NCBI GenBank assembly: GCA_025769875.1
Contig: JAGFNK010000269.1
Location: 1 to 64,000, forward strand
Direction: 5' to 3'
Source of the DNA: Russula earlei
Lineage: Eukaryota > Basidiomycota > Agaricomycetes > Russulales > Russulaceae
DNA length: 64,000 nt
Shown: in pieces, positions 10,690 through 20,126 of the stretch
Layout of the letters: every line of letters begins with the position of its first letter
Position numbering within the stretch: the first letter of the stretch is position 1
Program-made: the position numbers and the translations under genes
The notes under the pieces: generated by a model
The model's input: the letters and a program-made list of their open reading frames with translations, nothing else
Databases searched by the model: none
What the model was told of the DNA's origin: nothing

Positions 10690-12459
10690 ATGTCGTCGTC
10701 TCAACCCTCTGCCCCTGTTGTCCCCATCCTTGATGGTGCAAACTATGGTATTTGGTCAAAGGCTATGAAAGCCTACCTCATGTCCGTTGGACTGTGGGGT
10801 TATTGCAATGGCACTTTTGAACTGCCTACCGTCCCTGCCCTTCCTCAGGCGCCTCTTCCCGAAGAGATTGCTGCCCAGGCTGTCGCTCTGGCAGCTGTGA
10901 AAGAATGGAACAAAGGGAATGATATGGCAGTCGGTCATATGGTCCTTAGATCAAGCATCGCGATCCAACAAGATCTTATGTCTTTGGATAACGCTGAGAC
11001 CATCTGGAATCGCCTTGATACCCTTTATGGTACGGCGACTACCACCAGCATCTATAAGGACTTCAAAGAAGCCATCTCCATCCACTTTAACCCGAGCCAG
11101 CATCCTGGCCCTCAAATGGATCGGATACACGCTGCGTTCCAGCGCCTCACCGCATCCTCCCTCATTATTCCTGATGCCTTACAGGCACTCATCATGCTTG
11201 CAGCTATTCCCTCAAAATGGGAAATGCTTGTCCACATCGTCACCCAGAACTATGAACTAGACGATCTTAGTCCAAAACATGTGCGAGAGGCTATTGTCTC
11301 TCAATATCAAACTGAGATCAATCGTGGAACAAACAAGAAGCACAGCGCGCAGAAGCTTTCAGCTGTCAAGCGCAAGCACGGTGACCCCTCCTTCTCCAAT
11401 CAGCAGCAGGGCAATAAGCCCAAGCGCGATGAAGATAAGGACAAGCGCCAGCGTGGCAAGCGCGGCGGCAAAGGAAAAGGGAAAGGCAAGGAGAAGGCTG
11501 ATAACAGCCATGGTCCCGGACACTCCCACATTGCGGACGTTGCCGCACTCCCACTCCCAACCATTACCACCATCGCCCATCTGGGTCCTTTGGGGATCCA
11601 ACAACATACCATCCCGACTGCGACTGACCCTTGCAAACGCACTCACGGCCCTTACAAGGCCTTAAACAAAGCTCTTGATCTTGCTGACGATCTTGGGGTA
11701 ACTCCCACTATACAGACAGTCAAGACCCTCGAGCAGCGGATCTCGACTCAATCCGCTGCCTCGACAAGTGCAGTCAAACTTCCGTCGCCCATCCCTGAGC
11801 CTATGGACCAGGACGATAGCGACTTTGCGCAAACAAACACGTCGGATTTATTCGACATTTATGACGGTATCCCAGAAGGTGCTGCCACCCCTGAGCATGC
11901 TCCGACTCCGTCGGATGAAGCGCTTGATTGGGGCAGCGACCCTGAAGATAACGAAGTGTGTGTGTGCCTCCCTCTCTCCTTTCACTCGCTAAAGAACCTA
12001 TTAGCATCTCCCCAGCCCCAAAGTGGGCTAGATATGTTTAATAAGTGTTCGCTTGTATCATACAATGTACAAATTAGCGAAGGGACTACTTCCCTTCAAA
12101 GTGAATGTAACAAAAACTGTTCGAGATGTAGAGGAAAGCACGACTTGAGTAAAATGGGATCCTTATGGCTCCTTAACTCTGGCGCATCCGCACACTTCAC
12201 CTTCAAAATAAAAGACTTTATAGAGTATACGCCGGCTTTGCCGCACGAAAGATCCCCTGTTAAAACTGCCGATAACACTATATATGTGGAAGGCAAAGGT
12301 GCTGTGTTGCTTCGGCACACTGTTAACTCTAAAACGGTTGTCACGCGCATTTCTCCTGTTCTCTATATTCCAAAAATTAACACTCGGATATTATCTATGG
12401 GGGAGTTTTTACAACAAGGGATGCATGCATTAGGGAATAGAAATCATATTTCCCTATGA
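10690..12459 (+). CDS. Copia-A1 gag and protease
   Basis: The 589-residue frame opens with the Copia gag pattern (YGIWSKAMKAYL near residue 20, then the UBN2-like region with AETIWNRLDTLYG near 100). No CCHC zinc knuckle is seen; a Lys/Gly-rich tract (KRGGKGKGKGKEKA, near 260) may bind RNA instead. The protease motif near residue 495 reads LLNSGASAHFT. The catalytic aspartate of D-SGA is Asn here (AAC at 12175-12177), while copy A2 keeps GAC, so this protease should be inactive. The frame ends at TGA 12457-12459 and the next codons continue straight into integrase. Copy A2 has the same TGA. Confidence 0.9.
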   Translation: MSSSQPSAPVVPILDGANYGIWSKAMKAYLMSVGLWGYCNGTFELPTVPALPQAPLPEEIAAQAVALAAVKEWNKGNDMAVGHMVLRSSIAIQQDLMSLDNAETIWNRLDTLYGTATTTSIYKDFKEAISIHFNPSQHPGPQMDRIHAAFQRLTASSLIIPDALQALIMLAAIPSKWEMLVHIVTQNYELDDLSPKHVREAIVSQYQTEINRGTNKKHSAQKLSAVKRKHGDPSFSNQQQGNKPKRDEDKDKRQRGKRGGKGKGKGKEKADNSHGPGHSHIADVAALPLPTITTIAHLGPLGIQQHTIPTATDPCKRTHGPYKALNKALDLADDLGVTPTIQTVKTLEQRISTQSAASTSAVKLPSPIPEPMDQDDSDFAQTNTSDLFDIYDGIPEGAATPEHAPTPSDEALDWGSDPEDNEVCVCLPLSFHSLKNLLASPQPQSGLDMFNKCSLVSYNVQISEGTTSLQSECNKNCSRCRGKHDLSKMGSLWLLNSGASAHFTFKIKDFIEYTPALPHERSPVKTADNTIYVEGKGAVLLRHTVNSKTVVTRISPVLYIPKINTRILSMGEFLQQGMHALGNRNHISL

Positions 12460-15400
12460 GAGGACGGACGTATAATCCTGTCCTCTTACCCCTTATTCCC
12501 GGGTCAAACCACGTATTGGTTAGACGCCTCAATTGAAAGCGTGCAAGCGCATTCTCTTATCTACGTGGTAGATTATGATGTCATACACCGACGCCTTGGC
12601 CACCCATCTAAGGATGTCGTAACACGTGCTAAGACACATACCAAGGGTCTCCCTGAAAACCTGAAAATCCCTCAGGAACAGCCGGTATGTCCTGGCTGCG
12701 CGCAAGGCAAGATGCCTGCATCTGCGCATCCCCCTTCTGAAACTCGTGCTTCCGCACCGTTCGAGCGCATTCACTCAGACCTGAAGAGTTTCCCTGTGAA
12801 GTCGTATCATAAGTACGAATATTTCATCAGCTTCATTGACGATTATTCCTCCTATGCATGGATCACACTCTTAAAAAATAAAAAGTCGACCATAATGGCT
12901 GTCAAGCAATTCCTTGCTATGGTAAAAAACCAATACAAAGCAGGAATCAAAGAGTGGATGTCCGATGCTGGCGGAGAGTACAAGTCCGAGGCCTTTGATA
13001 ACATCCTGCAAAGCGCCCCATACACTCCACAACAGAATGGACGCGCAGAGCGCTTTATGCACACTGTAATGGACAAAGCTCAGGCAATGCGCCTTGAAGC
13101 TTGTCTACCTCCCTCCTGGTGGGAATTTGCAGTGAATCATGGGACACACTGTTACAATAGGACACCTGCCAGACGCCTTCAATGGCGTACACCCTACGAA
13201 GTCCTAAAGAACGAAGTCCCTGATATCTCACACCTCAGAGTATTTGGTTGCGGTGCATATGTGCACATACCAGAAAAGCGTCGAGTCAATAAGCTTTCAC
13301 CTAAAAGCGAGCTAATGATCTACCTTGGTCATACTGAGGGGATCAAAGCCTCACTCTTCATGAGGCTTCCTAATAATATGCTTTACACTAATGCTACCGC
13401 CCTGTACAATGAGACCCTGTACCCCAAATGCGACAAAGTGCGCACTAAAGGTACCACGCGGATAAATGAACCGCGTGAGGAACTACCGCAACAACCTGTC
13501 GAAGACACCATTCCTGGTGTTGATGACCCATTCCCTACAATTAAAAGTGAGGACGATGAGCAGCCTTTACAGGCGCCACAAGAAGAGGAACGCGAGCAAA
13601 CGCCCGTCCCTCCTACACCGTCCCCTCCTCCCGTTGAAGAGCCTGTACCTCTTCGAAGGTCTCAGCGGTTGAGGAAAGTACCTACCTGTCCAGGCAACGT
13701 CTATGGTGAACGCAGACACCCCACAGAAGTGGAAAAAGATGTTCGGTGCACACGCACATGGAGAACAATGACAGAAAACCAACCCGGTAGCTCCGGTGAG
13801 GGTAGTATGTCAGGATCAGCCACGCCAGGCCCTTACCCTCCTGTCGTCCTTGACGATCAACCGCTGCAAGCCTCTGAGGATGAGGTAGAAGACATTCTAT
13901 GTCTAGCAAGGGAAGGGGGAGTCAAATTTCTGAACTATCTGCTCGCCCAAGCAGTTCCACTAAGTTCAGATACACCTGATACTGCGAAGATTCGCGAATG
14001 GACCTTTAGGGACATTCTGCGAATGCCAAGTGAACTCCAAAAGGAGTGGAAAAATGCTTGTCGCGAGGAGTTGGAATCCCTCCGCAGACACAAAGTCTTC
14101 GAACTAGTCGATCCTCCCAAGGATCGCAAAATAATTAAAAATAGATGGGTATTCGACCTTAAGTCTGATGGTCGTAAAAAAGCCAGACTAGTCGCCAAAG
14201 GCTTCTCCCAAGTAGAAGGCATTGACTATGACGAAATATTCTCACCCGTGGTACGGTTTGAGACAGTCCGCTTGATGATTGCGCTCGCAGCACTCAAAAA
14301 CTGGCACATTAGTGGACTAGACGTCAAGACTGCCTTTCTCTATGGTGAGCTCGATGAAGAGCTCTATATGGAGCAGCCTGAGGGCTTCAAAATAAAAGGC
14401 CAAGAGCGCAAAGTCATGTGCCTTAAACGCACAATATATGGACTCAAGCAAGCGGCACTTGCTTGGTGGAAAGCCCTTGACAAGTCCATGGCCTCGCTCG
14501 GCCTTATTCGCCTAATGTCTGACTCTGGGCTCTTTGTTAGTAAAAACAAGAGCATCATAGCCATCGTCTATGTTGATGATGTGCTCTTCTTTGGAGCAGA
14601 CAAAAAACAAATCAATAAAACAAAGGAGCGCTTCATGAAGCTCTGGGAATGTCGAGATCTGGGCGATGCCCAAGAATTTCTACGCATGCGCATCATACGC
14701 AAGTCTGGGCAAATACATCTGGACCAGACTGAGTATCTAAGGAAAGTGCTGCAGCGTTTCGACTTGCTTAATGCAAACCCTGCTCCTACTCCGCTACCAG
14801 AGGGCTATCACCCCTCTCCCAACACTTCTGCTGCTGACCCAGCCTTGCAGTCAAAATTCCAGCAAGTTATAGGATCACTCCTATACATAATGCTTGGAAC
14901 GCGTCCAGACATAGCCTTTGCTGTCACTAAGTTGTCGCAACATGCTGCCAATCCCTCAGAGGATCATTTAAATCGTGCATACTATATTTGCCGATACCTC
15001 TTGGGAACCGCCAATTATGCCTTGGTCTATGATGGACCATCTAATGGTGGCTTGATGGCATATGCCGACTCTGACTGGGCTTCTGATCCGACTAATCAGA
15101 AGTCCACTACAGGCTATATGGTGAACCTGGCTGGAGCAATATTTTCATGGAACTCACGAGCGCAGAAAACAGTTGCGCTCTCCTCCACTGAAGCTGAGTA
15201 CATGTCGCTCTCTGACATGAGCAGACAATTAGTTTGGATTAAATCCTTACTAACAGAACTTGGCATCAATCTTGCTCCCATCCCACTGTTTGGTGATAAC
15301 CAAGGCTCAATATTCTTAGCCTCCAACCCTGTACAAGAAAAGCGCATCAAACACATTGATTTGCGCTATCACTTCATTCGTGAAGTCATACAAAATAAAC

Positions 15401-15519
15401 AGGTGGAGCTATTCTTTATTGAAGGGGCTAACAACCCAGCCGACATGTTGACCAAGAACCTTGGTCGCGTCAAGTTCCTCAAATTCAGGGAGCAACTAGG
15501 ACTAACGTTCTACCCCTGA
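12460..15519 (+). CDS. Copia-A1 integrase, reverse transcriptase and RNase H
   Basis: Same frame as gag, no ATG near its start. In order: HHCC zinc finger (HRRLGH, CPGC), integrase core with D in HSDLKSF, D in MSDAGGEY and E in NGRAERF, a Pro/Glu-rich linker, reverse transcriptase from about 14140 (NRWVFDLKSDGRKKARLVAKGF) with catalytic YVDD at about 14570-14582, then RNase H (YADSDWA, SSTEAEYMS, DNQGSI) ending 15519. Compared with A2 it lacks 24 bp (8 codons) at 13002/13003, between the second D and the E of the integrase core. The frame is otherwise open. Translation would need readthrough of the upstream TGA. Confidence 0.9.
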   Translation, partial: EDGRIILSSYPLFPGQTTYWLDASIESVQAHSLIYVVDYDVIHRRLGHPSKDVVTRAKTHTKGLPENLKIPQEQPVCPGCAQGKMPASAHPPSETRASAPFERIHSDLKSFPVKSYHKYEYFISFIDDYSSYAWITLLKNKKSTIMAVKQFLAMVKNQYKAGIKEWMSDAGGEYKSEAFDNILQSAPYTPQQNGRAERFMHTVMDKAQAMRLEACLPPSWWEFAVNHGTHCYNRTPARRLQWRTPYEVLKNEVPDISHLRVFGCGAYVHIPEKRRVNKLSPKSELMIYLGHTEGIKASLFMRLPNNMLYTNATALYNETLYPKCDKVRTKGTTRINEPREELPQQPVEDTIPGVDDPFPTIKSEDDEQPLQAPQEEEREQTPVPPTPSPPPVEEPVPLRRSQRLRKVPTCPGNVYGERRHPTEVEKDVRCTRTWRTMTENQPGSSGEGSMSGSATPGPYPPVVLDDQPLQASEDEVEDILCLAREGGVKFLNYLLAQAVPLSSDTPDTAKIREWTFRDILRMPSELQKEWKNACREELESLRRHKVFELVDPPKDRKIIKNRWVFDLKSDGRKKARLVAKGFSQVEGIDYDEIFSPVVRFETVRLMIALAALKNWHISGLDVKTAFLYGELDEELYMEQPEGFKIKGQERKVMCLKRTIYGLKQAALAWWKALDKSMASLGLIRLMSDSGLFVSKNKSIIAIVYVDDVLFFGADKKQINKTKERFMKLWECRDLGDAQEFLRMRIIRKSGQIHLDQTEYLRKVLQRFDLLNANPAPTPLPEGYHPSPNTSAADPALQSKFQQVIGSLLYIMLGTRPDIAFAVTKLSQHAANPSEDHLNRAYYICRYLLGTANYALVYDGPSNGGLMAYADSDWASDPTNQKSTTGYMVNLAGAIFSWNSRAQKTVALSSTEAEYMSLSDMSRQLVWIKSLLTELGINLAPIPLFGDNQGSIFLASNPVQEKRIKHIDLRYHFIREVIQNKQVELFFIEGANNPADMLTKNLGRVKFLKFREQLGLTFYP

Positions 15520-15558
15520 ATGTGGGAAAATGCTCACGGCATCTACCAATGCACTTAG

Positions 15559-15941
15559 CAAGGGGGAGTGTTGAACCGGAACCCGAACGGATCAAAGAAG
15601 GCGAAGACCTTCATACAAGGTTCAAGATCCACTCATAGATGTTACGTGTTAGACAGAACTTTAGTATATGCGCTTATGGGAATAGGGTTACGCATAGTAC
15701 GCTATCTATCACAAGATGCAGCCTTATGCTGCATCTAGAACGTTTCCACATCACGCGTCACTTAATGCGCGATATAGTGGACACCTGTAGTCACCTCTTT
15801 TGGACTTAGGAACAGCCCTGGGTCATAGAGGTATAAATACCATACTTGTAGACGAGTATACACATCGCTCTACACCCCAATATCACTTGAGCATTAGCAC
15901 AACCTCTAAGGTGGGTTGCTTGGCCTGTTAGCTGCGCTCTA
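15559..15941 (+). repeat. Copia-A1 polypurine tract and 3' LTR (main part)
   Basis: A purine tract (AAGGGGGAG, about 15560-15568) precedes the 3' LTR, which starts at 15569. The LTR is interrupted after 373 bp at 15941. Its last 12 bp (TGCTGCGCAACA) are at 19012-19023. Confidence 0.95.
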
Positions 15942-16379
15942 CTGTATCAGGTCGGGTAGTTGGCCACCTAAACCAATGCAATGCCTTATGGGAGCTGAGA
16001 ACATATTTTGAATGTTTTGAGGGATTAGAAGGGTGGACAAATATCTTAGGATGATGCTATAAGACAGCCATAATTTTAGAGTGCGTTGTTGTCATGCTAT
16101 GAATATTTTTGCGAGGCGACTGCCAAACAGAGAAAATCGACGATCTTGGCCACCCGTGGGAATCCTTGCCGTTGACTCCTACCCCCTACTCCAGAATGCT
16201 AATTTCTTTTTTTCTGAATGTTCTAGTGCATCGATTTGCTTCAAACTTTGGGAGCATATCAATATGTAAGTAGTCTTACAATATTTCAAGTATTTGTGGT
16301 ATCTGATGGTTTTACACGTCTAGGATTTCGACGTCTCTGCCGTCCTGCCTGGGTCTCAATCTCACCGCATCACCCGCCT

Positions 16380-17660
16380 TCGCTATCCCGCCACCTCAGT
16401 CTTGCCCACCTCCGTCGCTGCTCCGTCCGCCCCAGTGGCCCCAGCCTCAGCCTCAGTATCTGCCGTCGTACCAGTTCCGTTCACTGCCAACCCCGTCTTC
16501 GTCTCGTTAGCCGCCGCGCCCTCATCCGCCATAGCACCAGCATTGCCAGCTGTTGCCTCTACGTCTCCCGTCTCCAGCTCAGTCTCGTCTGCCGCCACAG
16601 TAGCCTCAGTCGTGCCAGCCACTGACTTCGCATCAGCCTCCGTCTTAGCCTCGCCCGCACTCGTCACTTCAGCCCAGTCCGCCGTATTGCCAGTATTGCC
16701 AGCCGCTGCCATCTCTGCCATGCCCTCAGCCCCAGTCGTCTCAGTCTCAGCCGCCACCACCACGCCCTCAGCCTCGTCCGTCGCCTCGTCCGCCGCCGTT
16801 CCGGGCCTAGTCCCAGCCACCGCTCTGTCCCCACCGTCTGCCGTCACCCCTGCGTCGCCCACTGCCGTCTCCCTTCCCGTTGCCGTGCCCTCCATTATCG
16901 CCTCCGCTCCATCCGTCTTTGTCGCCGCACCAGTTCCGTCCATCACTGCCTCCTTGGTCTCACCCTCAGTCTTCGTCTCAGCGCCCGCCGCATCAGTCTC
17001 AGTTTCGCGCGACCCAGCACCGCCGCACCGTCGCAACCTCTCGCCACCAGCACCACCCCAGAAGACCAAGAAGGCCTTGGCCACGAACTTAGCCACGACG
17101 CGCCACAAAAGGAGCAGCAGCCGCCACCACACCGCCGCCGCAGGAGAGGCAGCCACCGACGCCAACAGCACACCGCACCCCGCCTCCCACATCGCCTCCC
17201 CGTCTGTTCGTGCGCTCTTGCCCATGTCTGCTGCCAATGGAGACGACCCCGCCACCGCCACCGCAAGACGACAAATGCCACCCTCGTGCAAGCCGCCCCA
17301 CGTATCCTCCTTCTCGAGTCCTCGCCACCTACGCCTCTGTCTACGAACTCATGCTCGCCGCCTACACCTCCGCTCCTTGTCCACGCCCGCTGCTGCCGCC
17401 TGCAATGGAGACGACCACGCCGCCGCCGCCACAAGACAACACCACTGCCACGCAGCTGCCATCTCATCACCGCCGTCCTCGTCTCCATCGCCTCCATCTC
17501 CCATCGCCTTCGCCTCTTCCGTCGTCGCCATCGCCAATCGCCAATCGCCGCCCCCGCATCTTCCACAAGCAGCCGCGACCGCCACCTCAATTCAGATGCG
17601 AAAGGCTCAAAACACTCGCATTCAGACGCTTGACCGAGGATGGTCAAAGTTTCAAGCCCC
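16380..17660. other. GC-rich low-complexity core, open on both strands
   Basis: Frames of 424 codons (plus strand) and about 300 codons (minus strand) run through it, rich in Ala, Ser, Pro and Val or in Ala, Thr, Gly and Glu. Neither shows a domain, and the plus frame has no ATG at its nominal start. The openness follows from GCC/TCC-type repeats. It may be captured host sequence, but a function cannot be supported. Confidence 0.5.
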
Positions 17661-17666
17661 CAGGAG

Positions 17667-18111
17667 TGTAGGGTAGCCATATGGCTGGCCACGGAATCAT
17701 GTGTGGAAACGCAATACGACGTGATGCCTCCTCCTATCCTTTGCCACCTCCCTCTCGTTCCAGGCCGTCCACCGACCGCACACCACAAGCCACACCGCGT
17801 GCGACATCAAGACCTTGATCGCATCGCCCAGGCCATTCGCCACCGACCACACGCGCACGCCACGCCCCGCCTCACGCGACGCGCTTGCGTCTCAAGCCTT
17901 TCACGACCGCCTCGACTGTCTCAACCAGTCTCGATTCTCTTTCATGCCTTTCATCTTTAGTACCTCTCTCCTGTATATAAAAACACCCTAGCTACTCTGT
18001 AGTAGGAAGAGTTCAGAATAGGACCCCTCTTTGCAACCCACTCCTCTCTGTTGATACCCACCCTTGGATCAAGTCGTATGAACTCGGCGTGCCCCGGGTT
18101 GGCTCCCTACA
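17667..18111 (+). repeat. LTR-like repeat D, copy 1
   Basis: The sequence runs from TGTAGGGTAGCCATAT to CTCCCTACA and is similar over most of its length to 25635-26133. A TATA box (CTGTATATAAAAACACC) lies at about 17971-17987. Ends are TG...CA. The flanks (AGGAG, CTCCC) do not form a target duplication, so it may have been carried into the TIR element as part of a larger fragment. Confidence 0.7.
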
Positions 18112-19009
18112 CTCCCTATCCCTTCATCATATTGCTCTTGCCCATTGTCGACTCCCCTTCATCCTGCTCTCACCCCTCCATCATTGTCTACGGACCATTG
18201 TCCTCGCCCCACCATGCGCCTATGCACGGACCCTGATGATGTGTCCTCCAACATCCAAACCGAGGGCTCGCTGCCCCCCTCGCCCCTCATCCGAACCGTG
18301 CCATCCCGCGCTCATGGACCCTTAGTTGGAGGAGTAGCATCCCCGTAGTTTGTAGTATTTAATGCCCAATAGCTACTGTCTCAAACAGAGGTGGACTTTT
18401 GCCTCCTGGTCCCACAGCAATTTCCAAAGGATGACATGCTGATATGGCATGTACAAGTGTCACCGAGCACATTGAGGTGTAAATAAATTCATTTAAAATA
18501 TTCTGAAGGCTATGAGTGAGAGGTCAGGTCAGTCTGATGTCAAGTCCTGGTGGTGCTGGATGCACATTGTCATCTGAGCCCAGTGGGTGTTGCTGAATGC
18601 AGCCTGTCTGAAATGTGAAATGGGAAATGTTGTAGAAATGAATTGAGTAACATGGGCCAGAAAAGTGAAATCACAGTAGAAATTATGGCTGAGAAAGAGC
18701 AGATAGGGAAACGAAACACGAAACACGAAGTTTTGAAGGATTTGCGTCCGAAATGAATCACCTATGGTATGGCCACCACGTTCGGCCTTTCGGTGACCTT
18801 CCCAAATTGGTCATATTGCCGACTCAGCAGCAATCAGATGCCTCTAACTCATCAAGCAATCACTGCCAGTGTAAGAACTTTTGTTTGAGGCAACACTGGA
18901 CATAGTTCTTACTGCCCAAATCAACTACACAGGCATTAATACTCTAGAAAGTTCAGAAAGTCCCCTGTGGCCAACTAGTCAGGGTGGCCAACTACCTGAC
19001 CCCCTACAG
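18112..19009. other. Right arm of the nested TIR element
   Basis: No gene is recognised. The sequence turns A/T-rich after 18350 and ends with a subterminal repeat of TGGCCAACTA at about 18968-18977 and 18986-18995, next to the right inverted repeat. Confidence 0.5.
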
Positions 19010-19028
19010 TATGCTGCGCAACATGAAT

Positions 19029-20126
19029 AATTATGAATATCCCGAGCATCTCCTCACTTGACGACTGAAATTTGAGAATGCCGGGCGAGTCATACGAGTC
19101 GCCTGCGGGACGGCTTCACCAACACACGGAAAGCTTGGAAGGGAGCAGGGCGGTACACACCTGGCCCGTGCCAAATCACGAGGGGACAATGTTTAGAAGG
19201 TGCCAGCACGTCTTGTCCAGGGCTTTCAAAGGGTCTCGACGATTGCGGAAACGAGAACGAGTACGCTCTGGTACTTCATGATGATTGTGCGACAATAACG
19301 ACCGCCAACGGTCCGCAGCCGTGACTTCCAGCCAGGGAAATCCGCAACATCCTCCTAAAAAGCATGCTGCGCTGCTGTCTGCTCTCACGCTTCGGTTCTG
19401 GGAGATTCAAGTTGTCCGAGACTGGGTTCCATCGCTCCCTTGTCGTTTAGCGCGGGCGGGCACAAGCGTCTCGCTCCGAGACAGCTGTGTTATCTCAGAA
19501 CGATAAAACTTAGGTTGTCTCGGGGGGGGGGGGGGGGCAGCCATGAAACACAATATCCTCTTTGAAGTAGTTAATTCGACGACATACAGTGCATGATGCC
19601 CCGGAAGGAGCCTCTTCCGGTGACGCATTTGTGCAGTGGTAGACAACGGTCTGGAGGGAGAAGGCATCCGAAACGGCGCGTATCGAAGATTATTGTAACG
19701 GAAGGCCGCTCGAATGACAGAACAAACTGAGTTGGAAGGTATAGTAGAGGGGACGAAGAGAAACGGGATGCCATAACGGAGTGACCAATGATTCATATCC
19801 AACCGCGAGTCCTCGAAGGGCTGATGCGACGAATGAGACGCGAGTGCGTCAGGTGAGCCCGGGCGAGCGTGCGCGCTGAAAGACGGTCGTGGCAGGGCGT
19901 GGTGACCAGGGGTATGTATATGATCGAGAGATAATGAAGAATTGGAAGGGACACCAGTGAAAGAGAAAGTCGATGAACGTGGGTCGACGCGTGGCTCTGG
20001 GCTCTGAGCTGGCGATCGGTCCGAGCTTGGAGTCAGATAATGACAACGGCACAGAAGGTAAATGAAATCAGATGCTGATTAGGAGGGGATCATAAAGAGC
20101 TCATCCATCCTATGTAGGTCCTGTTC
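19029..20126. repeat. Segmental duplication copy 1, right part
   Basis: This block continues the duplicated unit after the Copia insertion and matches about 51150-52120 at many points (for example 19078-19100 against 51193-51215, and 19170-19195 against 51273-51300). A run of about 15 G at 19521-19535 is private to this copy. I see no gene; long minus-strand frames differ between the two copies and are not conserved as protein. Confidence 0.7.

Larger units (their letters stand above)
15942..19009. mobile_element. 3.07 kb TIR element nested in Copia-A1 LTR
   Basis: The left end reads CTGTATCAGGTCGGGTAGTT and continues GGCCACC. The complement of the right end reads CTGTAGGGGGTCAGGTAGTT and also continues GGCCACC: 27-bp terminal inverted repeats with four mismatches. 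The host LTR supplies a duplicated TA at 15940-15941 and 19010-19011. A TA target fits Tc1/mariner-type transposition. No transposase is recognised inside, so it is probably non-autonomous. The interior has A/T-rich ends (16000-16300 and 18350-19000), a GC-rich low-complexity core (16380-17640) and an LTR-like sequence (17667-18111). Confidence 0.85.
10132..19028 (+). mobile_element. Ty1/Copia element A1, with nested insertion
   Basis: This is a complete Copia element: 385-bp LTRs, primer site, gag-pro, integrase, reverse transcriptase, RNase H and polypurine tract. It is flanked by the 5-bp target duplication TGAAT at 10132-10136 and 19024-19028. The 3' LTR is split at 15941 by a 3.07 kb TIR element. 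Without that insert the element would be about 5.8 kb. The two LTRs differ at only two positions, both CpG to CpA in the 3' copy, so insertion was recent. The paralogous locus at 51135 keeps the uninterrupted site. Confidence 0.95.

Noticed and set aside
16402..17676. 424-codon plus-strand frame as a secreted or mucin-like protein gene
   Set aside because: No ATG at its start, open on both strands, low complexity, no domain, and it lies inside a transposon.
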